From the NCBI GenBank assembly GCA_016709225.1, contig JADJEE010000012.1, positions 2,709,501 to 2,773,500 on the forward strand: a stretch of 64,000 nt of DNA. Direction: 5' to 3'. Positions 57,285 to 64,000 of the stretch are shown piece after piece. Source of the stretch: Deltaproteobacteria bacterium (GTDB lineage: Bacteria; Myxococcota_A; Polyangia; Nannocystales; Nannocystaceae). How positions within the stretch are numbered: position 1 is the first letter of the stretch; each line of letters opens with the position of its first letter. The translations under genes were made by a program, and so were the position numbers. The notes under the pieces were generated by a model. The model was not told where the DNA came from. It saw only the letters and a list, made by a program, of their open reading frames with translations, and made no database searches.

Positions 57285-57408
57285 GGTGTCCTCCGGACCG
57301 TCACCGGTTCCGACCCCAGGAGTCCGCGCGGTCGAGCCACGGTTCGCGCAACGAAGGCCGCTCGGGTCGCGGCCTCGGGCGCAGCTCCTGCGCACGCACC
57401 GATGCGGC

Positions 57409-57437
57409 TTGACATATCAATAAGTCACGGCTAATGA
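57409..57437 (+). promoter_or_regulatory. Promoter and operator of the ArsR-SRPBCC operon
   Basis: TTGACA (57409-57414), a 17-base spacer, and TAATGA (57432-57437) form a strong consensus-like promoter in a GC-rich region. TATCA (57415-57419) and TGATA (57435-57439) are inverted and frame the spacer, a likely ArsR site. An ATG at 57434 falls in the -10 and cannot be the transcribed start; the GTG at 57446 is where RNA would begin. Confidence 0.65.
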
Positions 57438-57445
57438 TAACGCCT

Positions 57446-57772
57446 GTGAACGCCGCAGTGGCCGAACAGAGGGTCTTCACGGCCCTCGCCGATCCCAGTC
57501 GGCGGGCCATCTTCGAGTCGCTCACCCGCGGTGAGGCCGCGGTGAAGGACCTGACCGCGCGCTTCGACATCTCGCAGCCCGCGGTCTCGCAACACCTCGC
57601 TGCGCTCAAGGACGCCGGCCTCGTGCACGGTCGTCGCGAGGGGCGCTGCGTGTTCTACCGCGTCGATCCGCGCGGCATGAAGCCGCTCATCGATTGGATC
57701 GCGCACTACCGTGCCTTCTGGACCGAGCATGTCGATCGGCTCGAGGCACTGCTGGACAGGATGGACGAATGA
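57446..57772 (+). CDS. ArsR-family transcriptional regulator
   Basis: 108 residues from GTG 57446. The winged HTH has FTALADPSRRAIFESLTRG, AAVKDLTARFDISQPAVSQHLAALKDAGLVHGRREGR and VFYRVDP. It lacks the classic metal-binding Cys motif and is of the type paired with SRPBCC proteins. The start was set by the promoter: the mRNA probably begins at or near this GTG, so translation is leaderless. It overlaps the next gene by ATGA. Confidence 0.85.
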   Translation: MNAAVAEQRVFTALADPSRRAIFESLTRGEAAVKDLTARFDISQPAVSQHLAALKDAGLVHGRREGRCVFYRVDPRGMKPLIDWIAHYRAFWTEHVDRLEALLDRMDE

Positions 57773-58215
57773 AGCCCGCCGACAAGACCCCGCCCTCGCA
57801 GACCGACTCGATCGTGTTCGAGTTCGACCTCGCGCACGCGCCCAACAAGGTGTGGCGTGCGCTCACCGACCCCGAGCTGCTGACGCAGTGGTTGTTGCCG
57901 GTGATCGGCTTCGAGCTGAAGACCGGCGCCGCCTTCACCTTCAAGACCCAGCCCTATCCCGGCTGGGATGGCACCGTGCACTGCCGCATGCTCGAGGTCG
58001 AAGACCAACGCCGCCTGCGCTACGCGTGGGTGGTCGGCAACATGGAGCTCGACACGATCGTGACCTTCACGCTCGAGCCGAGCGGCTCGGGCACGTTGCT
58101 GACGCTGGTGCAGTCGGGCTTCAAGCCGGAGCAGAAGCAGAACTGGGGCGGCGCACGCTACGGCTGGAACATGATGGGCGGCAAGCTCATCGACGTCCTC
58201 GCGGGGCTCGCATGA
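57769..58215 (+). CDS. SRPBCC/AHSA1-domain protein
   Basis: 148 residues with the START-like fold pattern: FEFDLAHAPNKVWRALTDPELLTQWLLPV, then a beta-rich centre, and GWNMMGGKLIDVLAGL at the end. Such proteins bind a hydrophobic ligand or assist chaperones (Aha1). The gene is coupled to the ArsR gene, a common two-gene unit in which the regulator controls both. Ligand unknown. Confidence 0.9.
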   Translation: MKPADKTPPSQTDSIVFEFDLAHAPNKVWRALTDPELLTQWLLPVIGFELKTGAAFTFKTQPYPGWDGTVHCRMLEVEDQRRLRYAWVVGNMELDTIVTFTLEPSGSGTLLTLVQSGFKPEQKQNWGGARYGWNMMGGKLIDVLAGLA

Positions 58216-58249
58216 GCGCGGCGCCGCGACACGCCCGCGCCCGCGCGCG

Positions 58250-59524
58250 CTAGCGCGAGCGGGCCGCCGGCTCGGCCTCGGCCTCACGGGTGCTCACCGC
58301 ATCCGAAGGCTCGATCGCCAGCGAGTCGAGCGCATCCTGCAGCGTGATGTACCACTTGGTCGCGACGTCTTCGGACTCGGCCGAGACCGCGTCGACGATG
58401 CGACCGCGTCGCACGATGCGGAAGCCGCGGGGCTCGTCCTTCGAGAACGGCGCGATGGCGCCGGCAAACTGATCGGCGTCCTCTTCGCGGTCCCACACGC
58501 TGCGCCAGATGATGACCTGCTCGCCACTGGGCATGCGCCACAGCGCGAGCCGGTCGCCGTCCCAGCCGATCGCGGCGCGCGTGGCCTTGGCGTCGTCGTA
58601 GCCGCGCTCGCGCAGCAGTCGTTCGATGGCGAGCTCGCCGACGACGTCGTCGTGGATCTGCTCGGCCTCGCCGGCGTCGTCGGGCCACGGCGGCAGCTCG
58701 ACGTGCACCGGGAAGTCGCGGTCGAACTTGCCGGCGTGGAGCACCTGCTCGGTCGAGTTCGAGGGCTGCGCGAATGCGGTGAGCACCGCTTGCCAACCGC
58801 CGGCGGCGTGCAGGCGCGCGACATGCTCGGTGCCCGGGGCACACGGCACGTTGGCGTGGGTGCCGAGCAGCGCAGCGGGCACGTCGGTGGGCACCGCCTC
58901 CTTGCGGCGATGCGCGGCGTGCAGCGTGTTGGCGACGAGGGTCGCGAAGCCCTCGGCGAGGCACTGCCGCACCAATGCGGTGTCGGAGGTCGACTGCGCG
59001 TCGAGCACGCTGGTGCCGAGGCCGCCGAGGGCCTGGTCCATGTACGCGAACACCAGCGCCCGCGTGAGCGCGTGATCGAGGCGGGCATCCTGCGCGAGCA
59101 CGTCGTCGCGGAACACGATGGTGTCGCGATCGTGCAGGTAGCCCACCTCGGTCGCCGAGGTCAGCATCTGCAGCACGCCTTCGCGCAGGCCAGCGCCGTT
59201 GGTGACCGGCGGGATCTCGAGCGCGCGACGCAGCTGGGCGAACGATTCGTGCGAGCTGCGCTTGCGCACGATCGTCAGCCACGCGTCGGCGATCGCCCGC
59301 ATGTCCTTGCCCTCACGGGTCTCCATGAGCAGCGACTCGAGCTCGATGGGGAAGCCCAGGCGCGCGATCTCGGCCGAGAGCGCGACGATGCGCTGCTGCG
59401 GCGTGCCACCCTTGGCCGGCACGCCATCACCGGGCGGCGGGTTCGAGCTGCCAGTGTCGGGGCGACAGGCCGCGAGCGCCGACAGTGCCATCGCACAGAG
59501 CGCTCGGCGCAACGATGCATGCAT
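58250..59524 (-). CDS. Lipoprotein of unknown function
   Basis: 424 residues. The lipobox is ALSALAAC at about residue 20. The mature protein is mixed helical, with an apparent segment of Asp-rich and Trp-containing sequence (RMPSGEQVIIWRSVWDREEDADQFAGAI) near the end and no recognised active-site motif. It may have an M48-like or scaffold fold but no HExxH is visible. It is convergent with the SRPBCC gene. Confidence 0.78.
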   Translation of the reverse strand: MHASLRRALCAMALSALAACRPDTGSSNPPPGDGVPAKGGTPQQRIVALSAEIARLGFPIELESLLMETREGKDMRAIADAWLTIVRKRSSHESFAQLRRALEIPPVTNGAGLREGVLQMLTSATEVGYLHDRDTIVFRDDVLAQDARLDHALTRALVFAYMDQALGGLGTSVLDAQSTSDTALVRQCLAEGFATLVANTLHAAHRRKEAVPTDVPAALLGTHANVPCAPGTEHVARLHAAGGWQAVLTAFAQPSNSTEQVLHAGKFDRDFPVHVELPPWPDDAGEAEQIHDDVVGELAIERLLRERGYDDAKATRAAIGWDGDRLALWRMPSGEQVIIWRSVWDREEDADQFAGAIAPFSKDEPRGFRIVRRGRIVDAVSAESEDVATKWYITLQDALDSLAIEPSDAVSTREAEAEPAARSR

Positions 59525-59599
59525 CGCCGCTAGACTATCGCACGCCCGTGATGGGTGCGAGTGGCAAGGCGTGCGAGCGCACGCCTCGCACCCGCTGCA

Positions 59600-60343
59600 C
59601 TACTCGGCCGATTCTTCCTCGTAGCCGGGGTCGAGCTGGAAGTCGAACTCGACCACCACTGGCGGTCCGTCGTAGCTGGGATAGTCGGCGGTCGCGACCG
59701 CGGCGCGCAGGCACTCGCGCAGCGTGCGGTTGCTGGTCATGCCCTTGGGCAGGTTGGTGTTCACACCCAGCGGCGTCGCGCCCTGCGGATTGAGCAGCAC
59801 CGCGACGTGCGTCGCGCCATCCAGCGTGCGCGCGTGTGCGCCCTTGGTCTCGGTGACGCAGGCATCGATCGCGTCGTAGCGCTGTGAGAAGGCCTCGAGC
59901 ACGCGCTGCTGATCGGGCCGCTCGCCGCCGGCGCCCATGTCCATCACCGTGTCGGCGTTGGGATCGAAGGTCGGCACGGTGGTGGTCGCGGCGGCGCTGG
60001 CGTTCGCCGCGGTGCCACCCAGCACACCGGCCACGAGCGCGGCGATGAGGCGCTGATGGCCCTTGCGGAACATGACACCGCACAGCGAGCGCTTGCCGGG
60101 CTTGGCCCATCGCACCTGCGCCTCCACGTCGATGCTCTTGCCGCCGGGCATCGCGAACTTGACCGTGATCGCGCTGCCGACCGCGGGCGTCAGACCCTCG
60201 AGCTCGAGGCACGCGCCGCCCTCCGAGAGGTTCGCGCTGCTGCCCTTCGCCTGGAGCTCGCCGTCACAGGCGTGGACGGGCAACACGAGGTCGAAGCGTT
60301 CGCTGGTACGGCGATTGGAGTCGAGCTGCAGTGCGGCTTGCAT
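59600..60343 (-). CDS. PilZ-domain protein with AgmX/PglI-like C-terminal domain
   Basis: 247 residues from ATG 60343 (AGGAA upstream). A PilZ domain (about 12-100) has RRTSERFDL and the NLSEGGACLE segment, the usual c-di-GMP-binding Arg and DxSxxG-like motifs, with N for D. Then a hydrophobic, possibly membrane, segment (LIAALVAGVLGGTAANASA) and a C-terminal domain like that of AgmX/PglI gliding proteins (YDAIDACVTE, TSNRTLRECLRAA, EFDFQLDPG). It could couple c-di-GMP to an envelope process. A longer start at 60439 is possible. Confidence 0.75.
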   Translation of the reverse strand: MQAALQLDSNRRTSERFDLVLPVHACDGELQAKGSSANLSEGGACLELEGLTPAVGSAITVKFAMPGGKSIDVEAQVRWAKPGKRSLCGVMFRKGHQRLIAALVAGVLGGTAANASAAATTTVPTFDPNADTVMDMGAGGERPDQQRVLEAFSQRYDAIDACVTETKGAHARTLDGATHVAVLLNPQGATPLGVNTNLPKGMTSNRTLRECLRAAVATADYPSYDGPPVVVEFDFQLDPGYEEESAE

Positions 60344-60517
60344 GGCGGGGTTCCTAGAGGCTTGCGTTTGGCGGGCAGGTTTGGGGCCAGCGTGCCGGGG
60401 GCGGGCACGTTCCGGCGTCGCGAGTGTCATCGACGGCACACGCGAGACCTTGAGGGGATCGATGCGGACGCGATCGGGCCGGCTTGATCCCGCGCTGCGT
60501 TCGGAGCGCGGACGCAG

Positions 60518-61675
60518 TCAGCCCATGTGACGCGCGCGACAGAACTGCTGTGGCGGTGCGGAACCGTCGTCCTGCACCAGACGCGCGACGAGCTCACCCA
60601 CCGCGGGGGCGAACTTGAAGCCGTGGCCCGAGCACCCGCCCGCCACGATCACGCGTGCGTCCTCGGGATCGCGATCGATCACGAAGTCCCAGCTCGGCGT
60701 GGCGGTATAGAGGCAGACCCGATGATCGACCAGTTCGCCGCCGGCGCACGGGAAGTGCTCGTCGATGAACTGCCGCAGCGGCGCGAGGTCGTGCTCGTGC
60801 AGCGCGCGATCGACATGATCGGGATCGACGCCTGGCTCGGCCGCGCGATGATCGTCGCCGCGTGCGACGTGGCAGGCGATCTTCACGCCGGCGATGCCGG
60901 CGTCGGCGTAGGGGAAGCCATAGAAGAAGCCCCGAGGATCGAACGCGCCCCACACCGGCAGGCGCGTGAGTGCGTCGCGATGCTCGGGCGCGGGACGCCA
61001 CCAGGTCAGCACGCGACGCAGCGGCGTGAGGCGCTCGGGCAACAGCTGCGGCAGGAGCTGGGGTAGCCAGGCGCCGGCGGTGACGACCACGCGATCGGCG
61101 TGCACTCGTCGCCCGTCGTCGAGCACGACGCCGCAACGATCGCCCCGCGAGATCTCGCGCACGACGGCGTCGTAGTGCAGCGCTGCGCCGGCGGTCATCG
61201 CCTCGTCGCGCAACGCGTCGAGGCACGCCTGCACGTGCAGCTGACCGCCCGAGGGCGTGAAGCAGCCGTGCCAGTGGGCGGGCACGACGAACGGCCAGCG
61301 TCGCATGAGCAGGTCGGCATCGAAGCGCTGGTGATCCACGCCGTGTCGTTCGCACGCGTCGATCGATGCCAGCAGCTCGTGATCGCCCGGCGGGCCGAAC
61401 TCGAGCATGCCGGTGCGATCGAGCAGGGCGCGACCGCTGCGCGCCGCGAGCTCGCACCACAGCGCGTCGGCACGCTGCACCAGCGGCACGTAGTTCTCAC
61501 CCTCGTGGTAGGCCTGTCGGATGATGCGGGTGAAGCCGCCGTGGCTGCCGCGCTCGTGCACGTGACCGAAGCGCTCGAGCACCGTCACCTGCACACCGGC
61601 GCGGGCGAGTGCCCACGCGCTGGCCAGCCCCATGGTGCCGCCCCCCACGACGATCGCGGTCTTCGTCGGTCCCAA
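60518..61675 (-). CDS. Monomeric sarcosine oxidase/N-methyltryptophan oxidase-like FAD enzyme
   Basis: 385 residues. The Rossmann motif GGGTMGLASAWALARAG and GSHGGFTRIIRQAYHEG are typical of MSOX/SolA. The segment HRVCLYTATPSWDFVID holds the Cys equivalent to the covalent FAD attachment site, and GGCSGHGFKFAPAVGE closes the FAD site. It oxidises N-methyl amino acids to the free amine and formaldehyde. No ATG fits: a TTG at 61675 is chosen, and GTG 61693 is the alternative. Confidence 0.88.
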   Translation of the reverse strand: MGPTKTAIVVGGGTMGLASAWALARAGVQVTVLERFGHVHERGSHGGFTRIIRQAYHEGENYVPLVQRADALWCELAARSGRALLDRTGMLEFGPPGDHELLASIDACERHGVDHQRFDADLLMRRWPFVVPAHWHGCFTPSGGQLHVQACLDALRDEAMTAGAALHYDAVVREISRGDRCGVVLDDGRRVHADRVVVTAGAWLPQLLPQLLPERLTPLRRVLTWWRPAPEHRDALTRLPVWGAFDPRGFFYGFPYADAGIAGVKIACHVARGDDHRAAEPGVDPDHVDRALHEHDLAPLRQFIDEHFPCAGGELVDHRVCLYTATPSWDFVIDRDPEDARVIVAGGCSGHGFKFAPAVGELVARLVQDDGSAPPQQFCRARHMG

Positions 61676-61825
61676 TCCCCGGCACGATAGCACCGCCGGA
61701 TCGCGATGCTCTTGGTCGCCGCCTCGAGCTTGGGGCGCGCGGACGCGTTCACGGTGCGCCCACGACCCAAGCTGCGGTCCGTCGGGCCACCTTTCGCGTT
61801 CGCGCGCTATCATCGGCTGCACGTC

Positions 61826-62284
61826 ATGGCCATGCTCGTTGCGCCCGATCGACCGACCGCGCTGGCGACCCGCAAGGGTGGCGCCGCGGCCGATGGCGCG
61901 GCGAGCACGGCGAGCTTGGTGAAGGACGCGCTCGGTGACGCGGTCGAGGTGCTGCAGGCCCACGTCGAGCTGGCGGTGCTCGAGGTCCGCGAGGACGTCA
62001 AGGTTGCCGCGCGGGCCGGTGCGATGCTCGCGGTCGGTGGCGCGCTGGCGTTCTTGGCCCTGGCGTTGCTGCTGGCCGCGGCCGCGTTCGCGCTGGCGCT
62101 CGTGATGCCGGCCTGGGGCGCGTGTCTGATCGTCGGTACGCTGGTCGGGATCATCGCCGCGATCGTGCTGGTGCGCGCGCGCAACGGCCTGGTCAGCCAC
62201 GGCTTCGGCGAGCAGACCACGCTCGCCCTTGCGGAGTCCAAGCAATGGATCGGGGAAAAATCCAGCGAGAAAAAGCCGAGCTAG
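61826..62284 (+). CDS. Holin-X-like small membrane protein (phage holin family, superfamily III type)
   Basis: 152 residues. After an Ala-rich leader comes a helical segment (LVKDALGDAVEVLQAHVELAVLEVREDVKV) and two membrane helices (AGAMLAVGGALAFLALALLLAAAAFALAL and WGACLIVGTLVGIIAAIVLV). It belongs to the group annotated as Holin-X, which in non-phage settings sits with YqjK/YqjD genes, as here. It is unlikely to be a lysis protein. First of five small envelope genes. Confidence 0.8.
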   Translation: MAMLVAPDRPTALATRKGGAAADGAASTASLVKDALGDAVEVLQAHVELAVLEVREDVKVAARAGAMLAVGGALAFLALALLLAAAAFALALVMPAWGACLIVGTLVGIIAAIVLVRARNGLVSHGFGEQTTLALAESKQWIGEKSSEKKPS

Positions 62285-62505
62285 TCGCGAGGATCCGCGA
62301 TCGTCGGGCGCAGCTCGACGTCACCCTCGGACGTCTGCAGGGCACCGTCGAGCAGGTCCGCGAGCTGCCGGCGAAGGTGCGCGCCAACGTGCAGCGCGTG
62401 CGGAGCCTGACCGCACTGGCGGTGGCGGTCACGGCGGTCGGGCTCGCGTCGGTGCTGATCGTGCGCGCGCTGGTCGGTTCCCCACGCCCGCGTCGGCGGC
62501 GGTGA
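62245..62505 (+). CDS. YqjK/DUF3618-like small membrane-associated protein
   Basis: 86 residues: a basic coiled-coil helix (RIRDRRAQLDVTLGRLQGTVEQVRELPAKV) and one membrane segment (LTALAVAVTAVGLASVLIVRAL). It overlaps the upstream gene by 40 bases in another frame, giving coupled translation. It is of the kind found between Holin-X-like and YqjD-like genes; function unknown, likely envelope stress. Confidence 0.75.
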   Translation: MDRGKIQREKAELVARIRDRRAQLDVTLGRLQGTVEQVRELPAKVRANVQRVRSLTALAVAVTAVGLASVLIVRALVGSPRPRRRR

Positions 62506-62654
62506 GACGCGATCGGGCGGCCGCCGGCTTCGCTCGTGTCGCCCACGGCCCGGTTGCACGGGCCTTCGGGTGCGATCCGCGTCCGGGATTGCCTCGTCCA
62601 ACGGGCCGCACTACCGTGACGCTCCGCCGAACGCGACGCGGGCGAGGAGACATC

Positions 62655-62957
62655 ATGTTCGATCGTGCGAAGGACTACGGCGAGTCGGCACTGGCAGCCA
62701 TCGGACTGCAACCCCGGCGCTCCACCTCCGACTACCTCTTGCCGGCCCTCGGGCTGTTCGGCGTCGGTGTGCTCGTGGGCGCTGGGCTGGGTTTGATGTT
62801 CGCGCCCAAGCGCGGCGCCGAGCTGCGCGGCGACATCAGCCGCGGCGTGCGTACCGTGGGCGAGAAGATCCGCCGCCGTCGCGAGTCGATCGATGCGTCC
62901 GACGCCGACGCCAGCGAGGCCGGCGACGACGTGCTCACCGCGGTGCCCACCCGCTAG
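62655..62957 (+). CDS. YtxH-domain small membrane protein
   Basis: 100 residues. One membrane segment (ALGLFGVGVLVGAGLGLMFAPKRGAELR) ends in the APKxGxELR pattern of the YtxH family, followed by a charged tail. A strong ribosome site (GAGGAG) precedes the ATG. YtxH proteins are general-stress or envelope proteins of unknown mechanism. Confidence 0.85.
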   Translation: MFDRAKDYGESALAAIGLQPRRSTSDYLLPALGLFGVGVLVGAGLGLMFAPKRGAELRGDISRGVRTVGEKIRRRRESIDASDADASEAGDDVLTAVPTR

Positions 62958-62968
62958 AGGATTCTCCG

Positions 62969-63172
62969 ATGTCGAAGACCACCAGTGCAGCCGCCGATCC
63001 CATCGAGGTCGAGGTCCACGAGCGCGAAGACGACGAGCCGGCGCAGCCGCTGCTCGATCGGCTCGAGAATCTCGGCGAGCAGGTCACCCAGTTCGTCACC
63101 GAGCGCCCGCTCACCGCCGTCGGCATCGCGCTGGCGGTTGGCTTCCTGGTCGGTCGCATCGCGCGGCGCTAG
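62969..63172 (+). CDS. DUF883/ElaB-YqjD-type small membrane protein
   Basis: 67 residues: an acidic N-terminus, an amphipathic helix (LLDRLENLGEQVTQFVTERPL) and one C-terminal membrane segment (TAVGIALAVGFLVGRIARR). The layout matches tail-anchored YqjD/ElaB proteins that associate with ribosomes or the membrane in stationary phase. It begins 11 bases after the YtxH gene. Confidence 0.8.
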   Translation: MSKTTSAAADPIEVEVHEREDDEPAQPLLDRLENLGEQVTQFVTERPLTAVGIALAVGFLVGRIARR

Positions 63173-63185
63173 AGCCGAAGGGCCC

Positions 63186-63527
63186 ATGAGCAGCGCCGAG
63201 TCCGACGACCCTCCCGCGGCGGGCATCGATCCCGCCAAGCTCCTCGACGCCGCGGCCCAGGAGATCGCGGCCGAGGCCCGCCGTCATCCGCTGCGCACGC
63301 TCGGTGTCGCGTTCGCGGCCGGCTACGTGCTCGGCGGCGGCGTGCCGCAGTTCGCCGTGCGCATGGCCGCCACCGCGGTGCTGCGCAGCCTCGGGCGCGC
63401 AGTGATCACGAGCGGCCTCGCCGTCGATCTCGCCCGCGGCGCGATGGGAGGTTCACGGCGTGGGCGTGCGCCCAACGGCAAGCCCAAGCCCCGGCGCCGC
63501 AAAGCCGGCGACCACCTGCCATCGTAG
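63186..63527 (+). CDS. Small membrane-associated protein of the same envelope set
   Basis: 113 residues. LDAAAQEIAAEARRHPLRTLGVAFAAGYVLGGG is a short helix and membrane segment like that of the previous gene, followed by a second weak hydrophobic part and a basic tail with many Arg/Lys (about the last 30 residues). No family recognised. It ends the five-gene set. Confidence 0.72.
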   Translation: MSSAESDDPPAAGIDPAKLLDAAAQEIAAEARRHPLRTLGVAFAAGYVLGGGVPQFAVRMAATAVLRSLGRAVITSGLAVDLARGAMGGSRRGRAPNGKPKPRRRKAGDHLPS

Positions 63528-63617
63528 CGCTCGTGCATCCGAGTTCGCTGGATTCGTGCGACGCGGTGGCCGGACGTCGCGGCCGAACCGAACGCGGCCC
63601 GGCGTTACGAAGCGAGC

Positions 63618-64000
63618 ATGCGTTGGTGGGTGGGGCAACATCGGTTGGACACGACGGCATGGAATCTGGCGCGGGCCGCGGTTTTCGTCGCGGGCTGCGG
63701 CGCTCGTGGTGGGGCCGCCCACGATGGCGGAATGGACGGGGACGGCACCGGTGTCGCCGACTCGACGGGGTCGATCTGCGTCACCGGCGGTTGTAGCGAG
63801 ACCAACACCGATGTGTACCCCTACTACGACCCCGACTGCCTCGCCGACGCCGACTGCGACCCCGGGTGGGGCTGTGTCGAAGAGCGGTGCGTCGCGCTGC
63901 CCAGCCTCGCTCGGTGCGCTGCGGACTCGCTCGCCGCCGAGATCCCCTGGGGCGTGACTCAGGCGCCGGTGATGTCGCTCGCATTCGTGGCGAACGAAAC
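63618..64000 (+). CDS. Surface lipoprotein, 3' truncated by the window edge
   Basis: 127 codons with no stop before base 64000. The N-terminus has a signal-like stretch (AWNLARAAVFVAGC), giving a lipobox at about Cys27, then a Gly/Asp/Thr linker and a Cys-rich segment (DPDCLADADCDPGWGCVEERC). The sequence just before the edge, ending LAFVANE, looks like the start of an FG-GAP or similar beta-propeller domain, but too little remains to decide. Confidence 0.6.
   Translation, partial: MRWWVGQHRLDTTAWNLARAAVFVAGCGARGGAAHDGGMDGDGTGVADSTGSICVTGGCSETNTDVYPYYDPDCLADADCDPGWGCVEERCVALPSLARCAADSLAAEIPWGVTQAPVMSLAFVANE

Noticed and set aside
61826..62284. Prophage lysis gene (holin)
   Set aside because: No other phage genes are nearby, and the neighbours are the envelope proteins usual beside non-phage Holin-X-like genes.

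Overview
The window is GC-rich with strong G/C preference at third codon positions. Its gene content points to a myxobacterium-like deltaproteobacterium, probably from the Nannocystis/Plesiocystis side. The signs are four Ser/Thr protein kinases (three fused to TPR regions), ECF sigma factors, many lipoproteins with Ser/Thr/Gly/Asp-rich linkers, two VWA lipoproteins, an OmpA protein with thrombospondin type 3 repeats, a PilZ protein with an AgmX-like tail, and scattered small operons. This assignment rests on protein style, not on an rRNA gene, because none is present.

Layout. 1-1.54 kb: the tail of an integron cassette array, with a BrnT-type toxin/XRE antitoxin cassette (5' truncated), an unknown 281-aa cassette gene, an ORF-less mini-cassette and three attC sites. 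1.7-9.8 kb: an unknown membrane-anchored protein, an Asp-box lipoprotein, an AraC regulator with a VOC protein, a P450 with a sterol-desaturase-like hydroxylase, and two minus-strand membrane/scaffold proteins. 10-16 kb: phosphoglucomutase, OmpA/TSP3 protein and a kinase-TPR protein. 16.1-21.2 kb: a TetR-controlled HlyD/ABC export operon and an MFS transporter. 21.3-28.9 kb: cell-surface lipoproteins, an esterase, a VWA protein with a membrane partner, and three tandem Cys-rich lipoproteins.

28.9-32.4 kb and 40.9-45.7 kb are two copies of one arrangement: an ECF sigma factor transcribed divergently from a kinase-TPR gene. Between them lie a small membrane protein, a TetR regulator, a split YeeE/YedE transporter with murB, a kinase coupled to an aminotransferase, a SMUG1-type uracil-DNA glycosylase, a VWA lipoprotein and an acyltransferase. 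45.7-49.6 kb holds a dienelactone hydrolase and a probable terpene locus: a class II-like cyclase and a class I terpene synthase flanking a STAS protein. 49.6-56.2 kb: a P-loop NTPase, acyltransferase, FabH, a three-gene overlapping set (J-like, membrane, small protein), and a KdsC-like phosphatase coupled to AnmK. 56.3-58.2 kb: a sigma/anti-sigma/membrane operon and a leaderless ArsR-SRPBCC operon. 58.2-61.7 kb: an unknown lipoprotein, a PilZ-AgmX fusion and a sarcosine-oxidase-like enzyme. 61.8-63.5 kb: five small envelope proteins in series. A surface lipoprotein runs off the right edge.

Genes are tightly packed and many neighbours overlap by ATGA or GTGA, so translational coupling is common. 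No rRNA, tRNA, CRISPR array, insertion sequence or integrase was seen. The most unusual items are the integron cassettes, the duplicated sigma-kinase modules with a shared sigma C-terminal tail, and the two-enzyme terpene locus.
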